Under the pieces are notes generated by a model, which ran no database searches, was not told the origin of the DNA, and was given only the letters and a program-made list of their open reading frames with translations. A stretch of DNA of 64,000 nt. Source: Vibrio cincinnatiensis. GTDB lineage: Bacteria > Pseudomonadota > Gammaproteobacteria > Enterobacterales > Vibrionaceae. Positions 8,881 through 17,760 of this stretch are shown here, piece after piece. The position numbers were made by a program, and so were the translations under genes. The DNA lies in contig NZ_SGOM01000003.1 in assembly GCF_022113815.1 (NCBI RefSeq), forward strand, positions 62,001 to 126,000, given 5' to 3'. Positions within the stretch are counted from its first letter, which is position 1. Each line of letters opens with the position of its first letter.

Positions 8881-10335
8881 TTACGCGCTTGCTAGCTCGT
8901 CTTGATCTTTAATAACACTTAAACGTTCGCCATAAATCGGGCGAAGAGCAGCAAGAACGTGGTTTCTTTCTAATACCCCAACAAACTGCCCATTTTCTAG
9001 AACTGGAAGAACATGAGGTTTGCTGACTTTCATGCTTTTCGCGCGTTCTTCGACAGAAAGTGCATTAAATCGAGTCGCAATACCCATATTCGTTGTTGGG
9101 AAGAGTTGTTCTTTATCGATGCATAAGAACTCAGTCACATCAACCAATGAGTCATTAGCATCGATAGCAATGACATCTCGAGTCATTAAATCAACCACTT
9201 TTTGTTCTTCATTGGGTAAGTAGTCTTGGCACCATAATTCAACCATGACATCATGAGCGGAGAAAATACCCACCAAACGACCTTGGATATCAACCACAGG
9301 CGCTGCGGTTAATTGATGCTCGACCAGTGCGTCGATAGCCAGTGCAATCGGCATGTCAGCATTAAGAGTAATAGGTTGCGTATTCATCATATCTTTGACG
9401 ATAATCGAGTTTTTCATGGTCGTTTCCTTAACTGACTGAATAGGAGTGGTTTCCGTAATCGTGGCAATCTCTGCTTCTTTTAGGTAAGGGCGGCGATAGA
9501 TTGACCAGTTAGCTAACCCAACTAAGACTGCGCCTCCAACAATATTTCCGAAAGTCACAGGGATTAAATTTGCGGTAATAAAGCGAGCTATATTTAAGTC
9601 GGCATATTGTGATGCAGACATGCCGACTTGTTGCCAAAAACTGTCTGGTGCAAAGTTATGAATAACAATACCCAATGGCACCATAAACATGTTCGCAACA
9701 CAGTGCTCAAAGCCACTAGATACAAACATGGCAACAGGTAAAACGGTCATGGCAGCTTTTGTCATTGCATTGGCAGAACTAAATGTTAACCAAATAGCTA
9801 AACAGACTAGCAAGTTACATAAAACCCCTAATGCAAAGGCTTGAACTGGGGTGTGATGTAGTTTGTGTTGAGCAATATTGAGCGCATTAAGACCCCATTG
9901 GCCATGATCGAGTTGATACATGCCCGCCGCTGACACAAGCAGCAACAGAAACATGGCTCCAATAAAGTTACCGATATAGACTTTGCCCCAGATTGACAAC
10001 ATTTTGCTAAAGCTGATCTGTTTATTGGCCCAAGAGATGCTGGAAAGAACTGAACTGGTGAACAGTTCTCCCCCACAGATAACAATAAGAATAAGCCCCA
10101 TACTGAAGGCAACACCTCCGGCAAGTCGGCTTAACCCCCATCCGGCACTATCACTGCCTGTTGTTACTGTGATGTAAAAGAGAAAAGCGAGTCCAATAAA
10201 TGCACCAGCCATCATGGCTAAACTCAGAGTAATACCACTGGTTTTTTTGGCTTTGCTCAGAGCAAACTTTTCAGCTTCTGCCATCATTTCATAGGGCGAA
10301 AAGTAGTGTTGATTTTCAGTGTTTGCTGTCGACAT
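8881..10335 (-). CDS. Formate/nitrite transporter (FNT) fused to tandem CBS domains
   Basis: 484 residues. Residues 1-290 form an FNT channel: six hydrophobic segments, a GGELFTSSV loop near residue 88 and a SGFEHCVANM loop near 208, both hallmarks of FocA/NirC. Residues about 310-480 are two CBS domains (VKDMMNTQPITLNADMPIA; VGIFSAHDVM; DLMTRDVIAIDANDS; VGVLERNHVLAAL). The fusion suggests an anion channel gated by an adenine nucleotide. A methionine at the domain junction (start 9417) is preceded by AAGGAAA at ideal distance, so a free 178-residue CBS protein may also be made. The gene is divergent from a LysR regulator. Confidence 0.85.
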   Translation of the reverse strand: MSTANTENQHYFSPYEMMAEAEKFALSKAKKTSGITLSLAMMAGAFIGLAFLFYITVTTGSDSAGWGLSRLAGGVAFSMGLILIVICGGELFTSSVLSSISWANKQISFSKMLSIWGKVYIGNFIGAMFLLLLVSAAGMYQLDHGQWGLNALNIAQHKLHHTPVQAFALGVLCNLLVCLAIWLTFSSANAMTKAAMTVLPVAMFVSSGFEHCVANMFMVPLGIVIHNFAPDSFWQQVGMSASQYADLNIARFITANLIPVTFGNIVGGAVLVGLANWSIYRRPYLKEAEIATITETTPIQSVKETTMKNSIIVKDMMNTQPITLNADMPIALAIDALVEHQLTAAPVVDIQGRLVGIFSAHDVMVELWCQDYLPNEEQKVVDLMTRDVIAIDANDSLVDVTEFLCIDKEQLFPTTNMGIATRFNALSVEERAKSMKVSKPHVLPVLENGQFVGVLERNHVLAALRPIYGERLSVIKDQDELASA

Positions 10336-10554
10336 TTTCGCTCCCCAGACTCAAATTCATAATTACCTCCTGACAAAAATAAGCAACGCCGGATGGGTTG
10401 CTTCACGATCAGGTTAGAGGGATGAGAGGGGAAGGTAAAATTGATAATTCTTTAAAACCTCATCAATTATATTGATATAGTCAAAGCAAGCAGTAAAATG
10501 AAACTCATTGCCCATAAAATTGGGATTGGTATAAATAGCTCCATAGGATAGGTT

Positions 10555-11460
10555 GTGCGGTATTCATTAAAACAATTAGCTGTTTTTGACGCAGTTGCGG
10601 ATTGCGGTAGTGTGAGCGCGGCGGCGGATCAACTCGCTTTAACTCAGTCAGCGACGAGTATGTCTTTAGCACAGTTAGAAAAAATGCTGGGGCGTCCACT
10701 TTTTGAACGTCAGGGAAAGCAAATGGCATTGACCCATTGGGGGATGTGGCTACGCCCGAAAGCAAAACGTTTACTGCAAGATGCTCAGCAGATAGAAATG
10801 GGCTTTTATGATCAACATTTATTAAGTGGTGAAATTCGGCTAGGTGCAAGCCAAACACCTGCTGAACATTTAGTTCCCGACCTTATCAGTATTATTGATA
10901 GCGACTTCCCAGAGATCCGCATTGAACTGGGGGTTTGTCGTACTAAAAGTGTGATCGAGGGAATATTAGACTATCAATATGACTTAGGCATCATTGAAGG
11001 GCGTTGTGATGATAACCGGATTCACCAAGAAGTTTGGTGCCGAGATCACTTATGTATCGTGGCATCTGCTCATCATCCTTTTGCCAAACGAGAGGTGGTG
11101 AGTTTAGCTCAATTAGAGCAGGCAAAATGGGTTTTGCGTGAACAAGGCTCTGGGACCCGTAGCATTTTTGACAGTGCAATCCATAAGTTAATTGCTGATC
11201 TTGATGTTTGGCGTGAATATGAACATGTACCGGTTTTACGCAGTTTAGTTGCCAATGGTTCTTATTTAACATGTTTGCCATATTTAGATGTTGAACGTTT
11301 CATTCAAAGTGGTCAATTGGTTGCGCTGAACGTCCCGCAGCTTAGTATGGAACGAACGCTTTCTTTTATTTGGCGTGCCGAGATGGCTGAAAACCCACTG
11401 GCAGAATGTATACGGCGTGAAGGATTACGGATGATGAAAGGTAAACCGTATGTTTTATAA
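10555..11460 (+). CDS. LysR-type transcriptional regulator
   Basis: 301 residues. The N-terminal winged helix-turn-helix reads LAVFDAVADCGSVSAAADQL then LTQSATSMSLAQLEKMLG, typical of LysR. The remainder is the periplasmic-binding-fold effector domain. A GTG start is used, with AGGATAGG upstream. It is divergent from the FNT-CBS channel gene, the normal LysR arrangement, so it probably controls that gene in response to a small anion. The effector cannot be assigned. Confidence 0.88.
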   Translation: MRYSLKQLAVFDAVADCGSVSAAADQLALTQSATSMSLAQLEKMLGRPLFERQGKQMALTHWGMWLRPKAKRLLQDAQQIEMGFYDQHLLSGEIRLGASQTPAEHLVPDLISIIDSDFPEIRIELGVCRTKSVIEGILDYQYDLGIIEGRCDDNRIHQEVWCRDHLCIVASAHHPFAKREVVSLAQLEQAKWVLREQGSGTRSIFDSAIHKLIADLDVWREYEHVPVLRSLVANGSYLTCLPYLDVERFIQSGQLVALNVPQLSMERTLSFIWRAEMAENPLAECIRREGLRMMKGKPYVL

Positions 11461-11634
11461 TATCGCCATCTGTTGATTTATCGATTGCATCACATTTTTT
11501 TGTATTTTCTATCAATAAATACATTAAATTTGTGAATCAAATCCTTTGTCGTTTTTCCCCATCCTCTTACTATTCTCCGATTGTCGGTTGCCACATTTCA
11601 CATGGGGCAACCGTGTTTCTTTGAGGGGGATATC

Positions 11635-12150
11635 ATGAATGTACTTTTCGCTATATCACTAACAACGGGTATCTTATCTGGTATTTGGGGATGGATAGCG
11701 GTTTCTCTTGGCTTGCTTTCTTGGGCAGGTTTTTTAGGCTGTACTAGTTATTTCGCTACCTCAAAAACGGGTATAAAAGGATTAGCACAAAGTTTACTGT
11801 GTAATTTAAGTGGAGTATTTTGGGCGTGGGTGATTCTTTCCCTCTCTCAACTTATTGCTTGGGATATCATGGGGTATGTGATCACCGCTTTGGTCGCCTT
11901 TATGATGTGTATTCAAGCTAAACAGGCATGGCTGGCATATATTCCCGGTACTTTTATTGGTTCTTGCGCTATGTTTGCTGCCGATGGCAACGGGCTACTT
12001 GTTATCCCTTCTCTTTTTTTGGGGGGAGTGTTTGGTTATGCAATGAAAACCAGTGGCCTCTGGCTACATCAAAGAAATGAAAAAAGAAAAGGGGAAGTTA
12101 AGCCCTCCTTAACGTCACGCTGTAACAAAAAACAAGCCGTTATACGCTAG
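11635..12150 (+). CDS. DUF1097 inner-membrane protein
   Basis: 171 residues from the ATG at 11635, which has GAGGGGG six bases upstream; the longer in-frame reading back to 11581 lacks a ribosome site. It has five hydrophobic segments and a short basic C-terminal tail. The N-terminal pattern SLTTGILSGIWGWIAVSLGL and the FLGCTSYFA segment resemble the DUF1097 family (E. coli YcdZ type). Function is unknown. It stands alone and is convergent with the ybjD-like gene. Confidence 0.75.
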   Translation: MNVLFAISLTTGILSGIWGWIAVSLGLLSWAGFLGCTSYFATSKTGIKGLAQSLLCNLSGVFWAWVILSLSQLIAWDIMGYVITALVAFMMCIQAKQAWLAYIPGTFIGSCAMFAADGNGLLVIPSLFLGGVFGYAMKTSGLWLHQRNEKRKGEVKPSLTSRCNKKQAVIR

Positions 12151-12246
12151 GTTCACATGTATGATCATAACATTGTTGTAGTTGAGAAAAAGCCTAGCCA
12201 GAAGGCGACTATCAGTAATATTGATGGCACTTTGAGCCTCAGCGTG

Positions 12247-12280
12247 ATTCCCTTTGTGAATGCTTTTTCACAAAGGGAAT
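12247..12280. repeat. 14-bp perfect inverted repeat between convergent genes
   Basis: ATTCCCTTTGTGAA and TTCACAAAGGGAAT flank a 6-base loop. Neither strand has a following T tract, so it is not a textbook intrinsic terminator, though its place between two convergent genes suggests an end-of-transcript role or a protein site. Confidence 0.6.
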
Positions 12281-12298
12281 GTGTTGAAATGGTACCGT

Positions 12299-13930
12299 TT
12301 AAATATTCCCGTTAGCCATGGTTACTACTCTTTTTAATGTCCAACGCAAGAGAACCGGAATTGATTCCACACCATTTTCTTCACAATGAGAAACGATAGC
12401 GAGAGCGAGATCAGGCTTTGCGTGCTTTTTCAACACTTTATTGACCACTTTTTTAGCTGGAATGGGATGATCATGAGGGATTTTTACCATATCTTTGAAA
12501 AAGAACTCAAAACCATGAGAGTACAAAAAATGCTCAATATCTCGATCGGGTAATTCGGTGAGACGATGTCGAGCTTGATCGTTTTCCAGCATATTCAAGA
12601 CTGTTGTCGCATATTTTTTGCCTGCAGGATCTCCATCTGTGACGACATGCCATTCAATTGCGAAAGCCTTAGCCACTTTGATCAGTGATTTTAATCCTGA
12701 TTGGGCAAATTCTATGATTTGTACCCCTTCTGCAGCTAGGTTATAGCCACATTGTCTGGCTAACTCACTAAATAGCCAAACTTCCGTTTCTCCTTCAACC
12801 AATAACCAACAGCGAGCAAAGAGAGCACCGGGGCGATGAAAACGAATATGAAAACCAATTCGTCTGAGTTCATCACGGCCTAATCCTCGGCTGGGCATAC
12901 TGGTTGCCACCACTTTATCAGACGTTCTAACTAGGCGGCGAATCGAGTGTAGAGGAACAGAGGCGAGCAAATCACCGCTGTTAGTCGTTAATATTTTTTG
13001 CATGGGGAGTAAATCGAGTAAGTTCCATGCTCGAGCTAAATGGGTTGGGTGCAAGCGCCCTTCAGGATCCTCAACAATCAGTATTGGGCGAGCATAACGA
13101 CGGAGATCATTTGGTCCTTTTGCTTGTAAGTAAGCATTCAGTAGCCCCATTAATAAGAGGCGTGTTTGTCGATTTTTCGTATCATCCACAATTTGCGATA
13201 GGCTTTTATCATGGCTTGGTGGTCCATAGACTAAACTTTCTCGCTCTCGACGTGGGTTCTTACGCTTTTGATCTTTAAACGAAAAGTAGTGCTCTATCAA
13301 TGCCTGCATCGAATTTAAACTGCTGCGCATTTCTCCTTTATTCACATGACCAGGAATCGCCATTAGGCGGCGACAGGTATTATTAATGCGTTTCTCTACT
13401 CGGGCATTTTTTCCATTACCTTCAACAAAAGGGCGGTCAAATTGGCGGGAGTCTCGTAACCGAATAACAGGGTGTAAGCTCATCAATAGCTGGGCCAACT
13501 GTTCATTATCATGGATGGTAATGGCTTGCCCCTCTAGATCTAAGAAGGCGTAGTGGGTGGAAATGTCGTACTGCACGCGAGATGCATGGACGCGGTAAAT
13601 AATTCGGTGGTAGCCATTTTCATCTTGTCGCCATACCGGTTTGAGTTTTCGATAGCGGCCAGCGCGATGCTCTTGTTTGTCTGAGGCGACAAAACTAAGA
13701 ATAATTTGAATATCTTGAGTTTGTGGGTGAGATAGGGCGTAGTCCACATGAAAGTCTTGTAATTCGAACTGGTAAGGTTTTCCATCAGGGGGTAGCATTA
13801 CTGATAGGGCATCTAGCAAAGAAGATTTTCCCCATGTATTTTCACCGATTAAGGTAGTGAGTTCATCAAAGGTAAGTGATAAGCGCCGAATACCTCGAAA
13901 TCCTGATATTTCAATACGTTCTAAATGCAT
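12299..13930 (-). CDS. OLD-family ATPase/TOPRIM nuclease, YbjD type
   Basis: 543 residues from the ATG at 13930 (AGGA eight bases upstream); an earlier in-frame start at 13957 is possible. An ABC-type ATPase head opens with ISGFRGIRRLSLTF and a Walker A of the form GENTWGKSSLLDAL. The D-loop region is ILIVEDPEGRLHP. The C-terminal third is a TOPRIM domain with LLVEGETEVWLFSELA and VTDGDPAGKKYA, giving the acidic metal ligands. Length and motifs match E. coli YbjD, an OLD-family (class 2-like) protein without an adjacent UvrD-type helicase here. It probably acts on DNA ends; biological role uncertain. Confidence 0.85.
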   Translation of the reverse strand: MHLERIEISGFRGIRRLSLTFDELTTLIGENTWGKSSLLDALSVMLPPDGKPYQFELQDFHVDYALSHPQTQDIQIILSFVASDKQEHRAGRYRKLKPVWRQDENGYHRIIYRVHASRVQYDISTHYAFLDLEGQAITIHDNEQLAQLLMSLHPVIRLRDSRQFDRPFVEGNGKNARVEKRINNTCRRLMAIPGHVNKGEMRSSLNSMQALIEHYFSFKDQKRKNPRRERESLVYGPPSHDKSLSQIVDDTKNRQTRLLLMGLLNAYLQAKGPNDLRRYARPILIVEDPEGRLHPTHLARAWNLLDLLPMQKILTTNSGDLLASVPLHSIRRLVRTSDKVVATSMPSRGLGRDELRRIGFHIRFHRPGALFARCWLLVEGETEVWLFSELARQCGYNLAAEGVQIIEFAQSGLKSLIKVAKAFAIEWHVVTDGDPAGKKYATTVLNMLENDQARHRLTELPDRDIEHFLYSHGFEFFFKDMVKIPHDHPIPAKKVVNKVLKKHAKPDLALAIVSHCEENGVESIPVLLRWTLKRVVTMANGNI

Positions 13931-14185
13931 AGGCCTGTTCCTCTTTCTCAACGTCATTAAAAATTTGCGTTGAGTTTTTCTTTAAGCATAAAGGAAAACG
14001 GTTGAATAAGCAGACTCTTAAGCCACTAAACTGATCGGTATCTCACAGATTCTTTACTTTTTTCAGAGCGATAGAGTGGCCTTGGTTTTATTCTTTAACT
14101 TTGTCTTGCAAAAATATTTCATAAAAGTCACGGTTTTGTCATAATTTTTAGGCTAGGATGGAGGGGAAAGAGAAGAGAAAATATT

Positions 14186-15922
14186 ATGAAAAGAACAAAA
14201 GAAATGACATCCATTACTCTGGCTCATATCAATGACACCCATTCTTACTTTGAGCCGACATCATTACAGCTATCCTTAAATATTCATAATCAAACCCTGA
14301 CTCCTTTTGTCAGTGCAGGTGGGTTTGCTCGTATTGCAACACGAATTCATCAACTAAGAGCAGACGCTCAACGAATGAAGCGTGGCTTTATTTTTGTCCA
14401 TGCGGGCGACTGCTTCCAAGGCACATTGTATTTTTCGTTATTTAAAGGTCAGGCTAATGCCGAGATGCTCAATGCACTTGGTATTGATGCGATGACGTTA
14501 GGAAATCACGAATTGGATATGGGAAATGAACCGGTTGCTCAATTTGCTAAACGCATTCAATTTCCATTACTCGCGGGTAACTGGGACTTATCTCAAGAGC
14601 GGCAAGATAAACAGCATCGACTCTCTAATAACCCAAAGGTATATGCCTTTGATCAAAAGCGACAATGTGCCCGTTGGATTGTGAAAGATGTGGATGACAG
14701 TCAAGTGGCTATTTTTGGTCTATCGTTGGATAAAATGGAAGAAATAGCGAATCCAGATGGGGATACACCTTTTGTTTCATCACTCAAAACTGCTAAAAAA
14801 ACAGTTGAAGCTATTCAGCAATCAGGTATCAATAAAATCATTTTAGTCAGCCACTTAGGTTATGACGCAGATAAGGAACTGGCTGCCAAGGTTGAGGGGA
14901 TCAGCGTCATTGTCGGTGGGCACAGCCATATATTACAAGGTGACTTTAGTGCGCTAGGGCTTTCAAAAGAAGAATCGTATGGGCAATTTGTCAATGGCAC
15001 GTATGTGGTTCAAGCCGGATTATATGCTTTGGCACTTGGGCATTGCCATATTGACTTTGATAAAGACGGACACGTGGTAAGTTTTTCTGGGCGAAATGAG
15101 CTGCTGCTAGGGCGTCGTCTTTTCCTTGATGCCAGTATGAGTGAAGCGGGTAGTGATACCGCACACCTTGATGCTTGTGAGTATGTGAATAACCATCCCA
15201 ATGTGGTGGTGTGTAAGAAAGATTCAGATGTTCATGGTATTTTACAGAATAAATACATACCCCGAGTCCGCGAACTACAACATCAAGTGATTGCTCATGC
15301 ATCAGAGAAATGGCGTCATGTTCGTATTCCTGATGAAGAAGGGCCTAGCCAACTTGCGCCTTTGGTTGCTGAAGCGTTTGCGTATGCGATGGAAAAGCGT
15401 GGATATCGAGTTCAGTTTGCCATTCATAATGCCGGTGGGGTGAGAACCTCTATTTTGCCGGGGGAAGTTTCTGTCGCGGATATTGCCGGTAAATTACTGC
15501 CATTTGCTGTTCCGATTGGGGTTTATAAAATTTCTGGAAATGCGCTTGCTCAAACGTTAGAAGGGGCTATCAATAATGCACTCAATAATGGCGTCGAAGG
15601 GACGGGCTCCGGCAGTTACCCCTATACGCATAACCTATCTTTTGCTTATCAAGCCGAGAACCCGATAGGTGAACGAATTCAAAACTTAGCCATTTTTATC
15701 GATGGAGCTTGGCATTCTGTCGATGCGGACAGGGATTATTATGGCACATCATCAGCCTATACGATGAAAGGTAAAGAAGGCTACCATGCCTTAACTGAAA
15801 TGAAAGGGGAAGGGAAAGTGACGAATGTTTCCATGGCTGACGCGTTTATTGAATTATTAACGGATAAGCCTTATTTATTGAATCAAACAGCATCGAATCA
15901 TGTTGTCACTCAATTCAGTTGA
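14186..15922 (+). CDS. 5'-nucleotidase / metallophosphoesterase family protein
   Basis: 578 residues. The N-terminal calcineurin-like phosphoesterase domain has AHINDTHSYFEP, HAGDCFQGT, TLGNHELDMG, LVSHLGYDADKELA and GGHSH, supplying the dinuclear metal ligands. The C-terminal 5'-nucleotidase substrate domain has IHNAGGVRTSILPGEVS and the SGNALAQTLEGAINNAL segment. It resembles UshA-type nucleotidases but lacks a recognisable signal peptide, so it is likely cytoplasmic or the true N-terminus differs. Upstream SD is weak; an ATG at 14204 is an alternative start. Confidence 0.88.
   Translation: MKRTKEMTSITLAHINDTHSYFEPTSLQLSLNIHNQTLTPFVSAGGFARIATRIHQLRADAQRMKRGFIFVHAGDCFQGTLYFSLFKGQANAEMLNALGIDAMTLGNHELDMGNEPVAQFAKRIQFPLLAGNWDLSQERQDKQHRLSNNPKVYAFDQKRQCARWIVKDVDDSQVAIFGLSLDKMEEIANPDGDTPFVSSLKTAKKTVEAIQQSGINKIILVSHLGYDADKELAAKVEGISVIVGGHSHILQGDFSALGLSKEESYGQFVNGTYVVQAGLYALALGHCHIDFDKDGHVVSFSGRNELLLGRRLFLDASMSEAGSDTAHLDACEYVNNHPNVVVCKKDSDVHGILQNKYIPRVRELQHQVIAHASEKWRHVRIPDEEGPSQLAPLVAEAFAYAMEKRGYRVQFAIHNAGGVRTSILPGEVSVADIAGKLLPFAVPIGVYKISGNALAQTLEGAINNALNNGVEGTGSGSYPYTHNLSFAYQAENPIGERIQNLAIFIDGAWHSVDADRDYYGTSSAYTMKGKEGYHALTEMKGEGKVTNVSMADAFIELLTDKPYLLNQTASNHVVTQFS
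15807..15814 (+). promoter_or_regulatory. Candidate KOPS (FtsK-orienting) octamer
   Basis: GGGAAGGG fits GGGNAGGG. It is left of dif and points right, towards dif, as FtsK-orienting sequences should. A single octamer is weak evidence on its own. Confidence 0.35.
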
Positions 15923-15989
15923 GGTTTGGCTCAATTTTTGCTTGTGTTTCATTTTATAGAGTAAAGCATGAGTGTAAAGAGGCAATACG

Positions 15990-16076
15990 ATGGGGAGTTA
16001 TTGGGGGGATATGCTGGCAATTGTTACTTGGATCAGTTTATGGGCCGGATTAGTCTATTTTTTACCATCAAGCTAA
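15990..16076 (+). CDS. Small membrane protein, 28 aa
   Basis: A short ORF starting ATGGGGAGTTAT with AGAGG seven bases upstream. The 28-residue product is mostly one hydrophobic helix (MLAIVTWISLWAGLVYFLP). It lies in the gap between the nucleotidase and the riboswitch. No known family is recognised. The ribosome site and the helix are seen; that it is translated is inference. Confidence 0.45.
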   Translation: MGSYWGDMLAIVTWISLWAGLVYFLPSS

Positions 16077-16109
16077 ATCCATGGTTTGTCTCTAGACGAA
16101 ATGAACCAA

Positions 16110-16268
16110 CCATAGTAGAGTAGCGCTGTTTGGGGAGTAGTCGCCATCATGCTGTTTACTTGTCGTCATCACGTTAAGCATTAAGCTTATCCGGCAAGTA
16201 TAAATAGGTAGAAATTGTATCTATTTCGACGAGACCAACGCATCTATGCTGTTTTGTTCAGCATAATT
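16110..16268 (+). promoter_or_regulatory. yybP-ykoY family manganese riboswitch upstream of terC/alx
   Basis: The leader has TTTGGGGAGTAG at 16129-16140 and CGAGACCA about 90 bases later (16230-16237), the two conserved internal-loop segments of the yybP-ykoY aptamer seen in the alx and mntP leaders of E. coli. A further hairpin ATGCTG/CAGCAT follows at 16246-16264. A compound hairpin at 16276-16315 (CGGAAG..CTTCCG around CGTTTT..AAAACG) ends six bases before the GGAGG of the downstream gene, and is the likely expression platform. The downstream gene is TerC/Alx, the known partner of this class. Confidence 0.82.
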
Positions 16269-16329
16269 TGGTATGCGGAAGGTTTCGTTTTCTTTTCTAA
16301 AACGTTTTTCTTCCGTGCATGGAGGAATT

Positions 16330-17298
16330 ATGTCCCTAATGACTTACCTGAGCTTTTTGGCTCTCACTTTATTCTTGGTTACTATCGATATTTGGCAAAC
16401 TCGTGGTACCCGTATTTCTTTAAAACGCGCATTAAGCTGGAGCCTTTTTTGGGTTTTGTTGGCTTTTATTTTTGCGACAACTCTTTTCCTGTTCTGGGAT
16501 ATCTATCTACCCAATAGTGATTACAACGCTTCGCAAGCCACATTGGCATTTTTAACGGGTTACCTATTAGAAAAATCGCTTAGTATCGACAACTTGTTTG
16601 TGTTCGCCATTATTTTTCATCAATATTCAGTGCCCGATCCCCTCCGTCCAAGAGCGCTGCTATATGGGGTAATTGGTGCTTTAATTCTACGTGGAATGAT
16701 GATTGTGATCGGTGCGCAACTATTAGCTCAATACCACTGGATTTTATATGTTTTTGCCGTTTTTTTAATTTGGACAGGGATTCAGCTTGCGAGAGAAAAA
16801 CAACACTCGGAACTTAACCCATTTCCTGAACGGATAATGAGGCGGTGGTTTAACGTAACTCATGATTATTCTGGACATGCTCTATTTGTTCGTCAGCAGA
16901 AAAATTGGTGGGTAACTCCAATGTTTATTGTTGTGGGTATGATAGCTTGCATGGATGTGATGTTTGCCCTCGACTCGATTCCCGCTATCTTTGCTGTCAC
17001 TCGCGAGCCTTTTTTAGTGTTAGCTGCAAACGTGTTTGCTTTGTTAGGGTTACGTTCTTTGTATTTTGTTCTACAGGGGATGATGGATAAGTTTATTTAT
17101 TTAAAACCTGCTCTTGCATTCATCATGTTATTTATTGGTATTAAGATGCTCTTAGTCGGCTCACCATGGGAGATACCAACGCCTATCTCTTTGTCGGTCC
17201 TATTGGTGACGATGTTGATTGCTGTCATTGCTTCGTTGATGAAAGGGCAAACAATCAAAACTCACACTGCGATCAAAGTCGAAAAAGAATATAAATGA
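16330..17298 (+). CDS. alx: TerC/Alx family membrane protein
   Basis: 322 residues from the ATG at 16330, chosen because GGAGG lies just upstream. It has about nine transmembrane segments. The conserved acidic motifs are EKSLSIDNLFVFAIIF near residue 80 and DVMFALDSIPAIFAVTREP near 210, which in TerC proteins line the ion path. In E. coli Alx exports manganese and is controlled by a yybP-ykoY riboswitch and high pH; the same riboswitch class lies directly upstream here, so manganese export is the most likely role. No other tellurite-resistance genes are nearby. Confidence 0.88.
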   Translation: MSLMTYLSFLALTLFLVTIDIWQTRGTRISLKRALSWSLFWVLLAFIFATTLFLFWDIYLPNSDYNASQATLAFLTGYLLEKSLSIDNLFVFAIIFHQYSVPDPLRPRALLYGVIGALILRGMMIVIGAQLLAQYHWILYVFAVFLIWTGIQLAREKQHSELNPFPERIMRRWFNVTHDYSGHALFVRQQKNWWVTPMFIVVGMIACMDVMFALDSIPAIFAVTREPFLVLAANVFALLGLRSLYFVLQGMMDKFIYLKPALAFIMLFIGIKMLLVGSPWEIPTPISLSVLLVTMLIAVIASLMKGQTIKTHTAIKVEKEYK

Positions 17299-17517
17299 AT
17301 TTATTGTTAAAAAATAAATGCGGTGAATCTTTATTCAAAAAATAGACGGAGTAATAACTAGTTATTGAAGATAAGTGAAGCATGACTCAAGTGATTGTTA
17401 ACGATTTGTTTTATTAGTTTTATTCATTCGAAATGTCAAATTTTGTCATTTTGTAAACTTGAGGGGATTGCTTAACATTCAGCCAAGTCAGTGACCGGTT
17501 TATCAAGAGAGGCAACT

Positions 17518-17709
17518 ATGACACAAGCAATGTATTTTAGTTCTGTTTCAGCCCCTTCCTCTATGGATAAAAAAACCTATACGGTTAACTTCAAAGGATT
17601 GATTGCTCATTTTGTTGATATTCTTTTTGTCGAGTCCAGTTCGGCACATCGTTATCACACAGGGGAGTTATCGCATCATATACAGCGAGATATTGGTTTA
17701 ATGCGCTAA
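17518..17709 (+). CDS. Small DUF1127-like protein, 63 aa
   Basis: 63 residues from the ATG at 17518, with AGAGAGG upstream. The C-terminus LSHHIQRDIGLMR resembles the Arg-rich DUF1127 (YjiS) signature, in which a helix ends in RDIGL. The middle is hydrophobic (LIAHFVDILFV). Function unknown; some DUF1127 proteins bind RNA or affect metabolism. It is a single-gene unit closed by the terminator at 17712. Confidence 0.6.
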   Translation: MTQAMYFSSVSAPSSMDKKTYTVNFKGLIAHFVDILFVESSSAHRYHTGELSHHIQRDIGLMR

Positions 17710-17711
17710 TT

Positions 17712-17740
17712 AAAAAAGCCGACGGTTATGTCGGCTTTTT
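17712..17740. terminator. Bidirectional rho-independent terminator
   Basis: AAAAAAGCCGAC / GTCGGCTTTTT with a 6-base loop. It lies between the convergent DUF1127-like and PhnA-like genes and has A/T tracts on both sides. Confidence 0.9.
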
Positions 17741-17760
17741 GTTTGTTAGAAGTTATTGCC

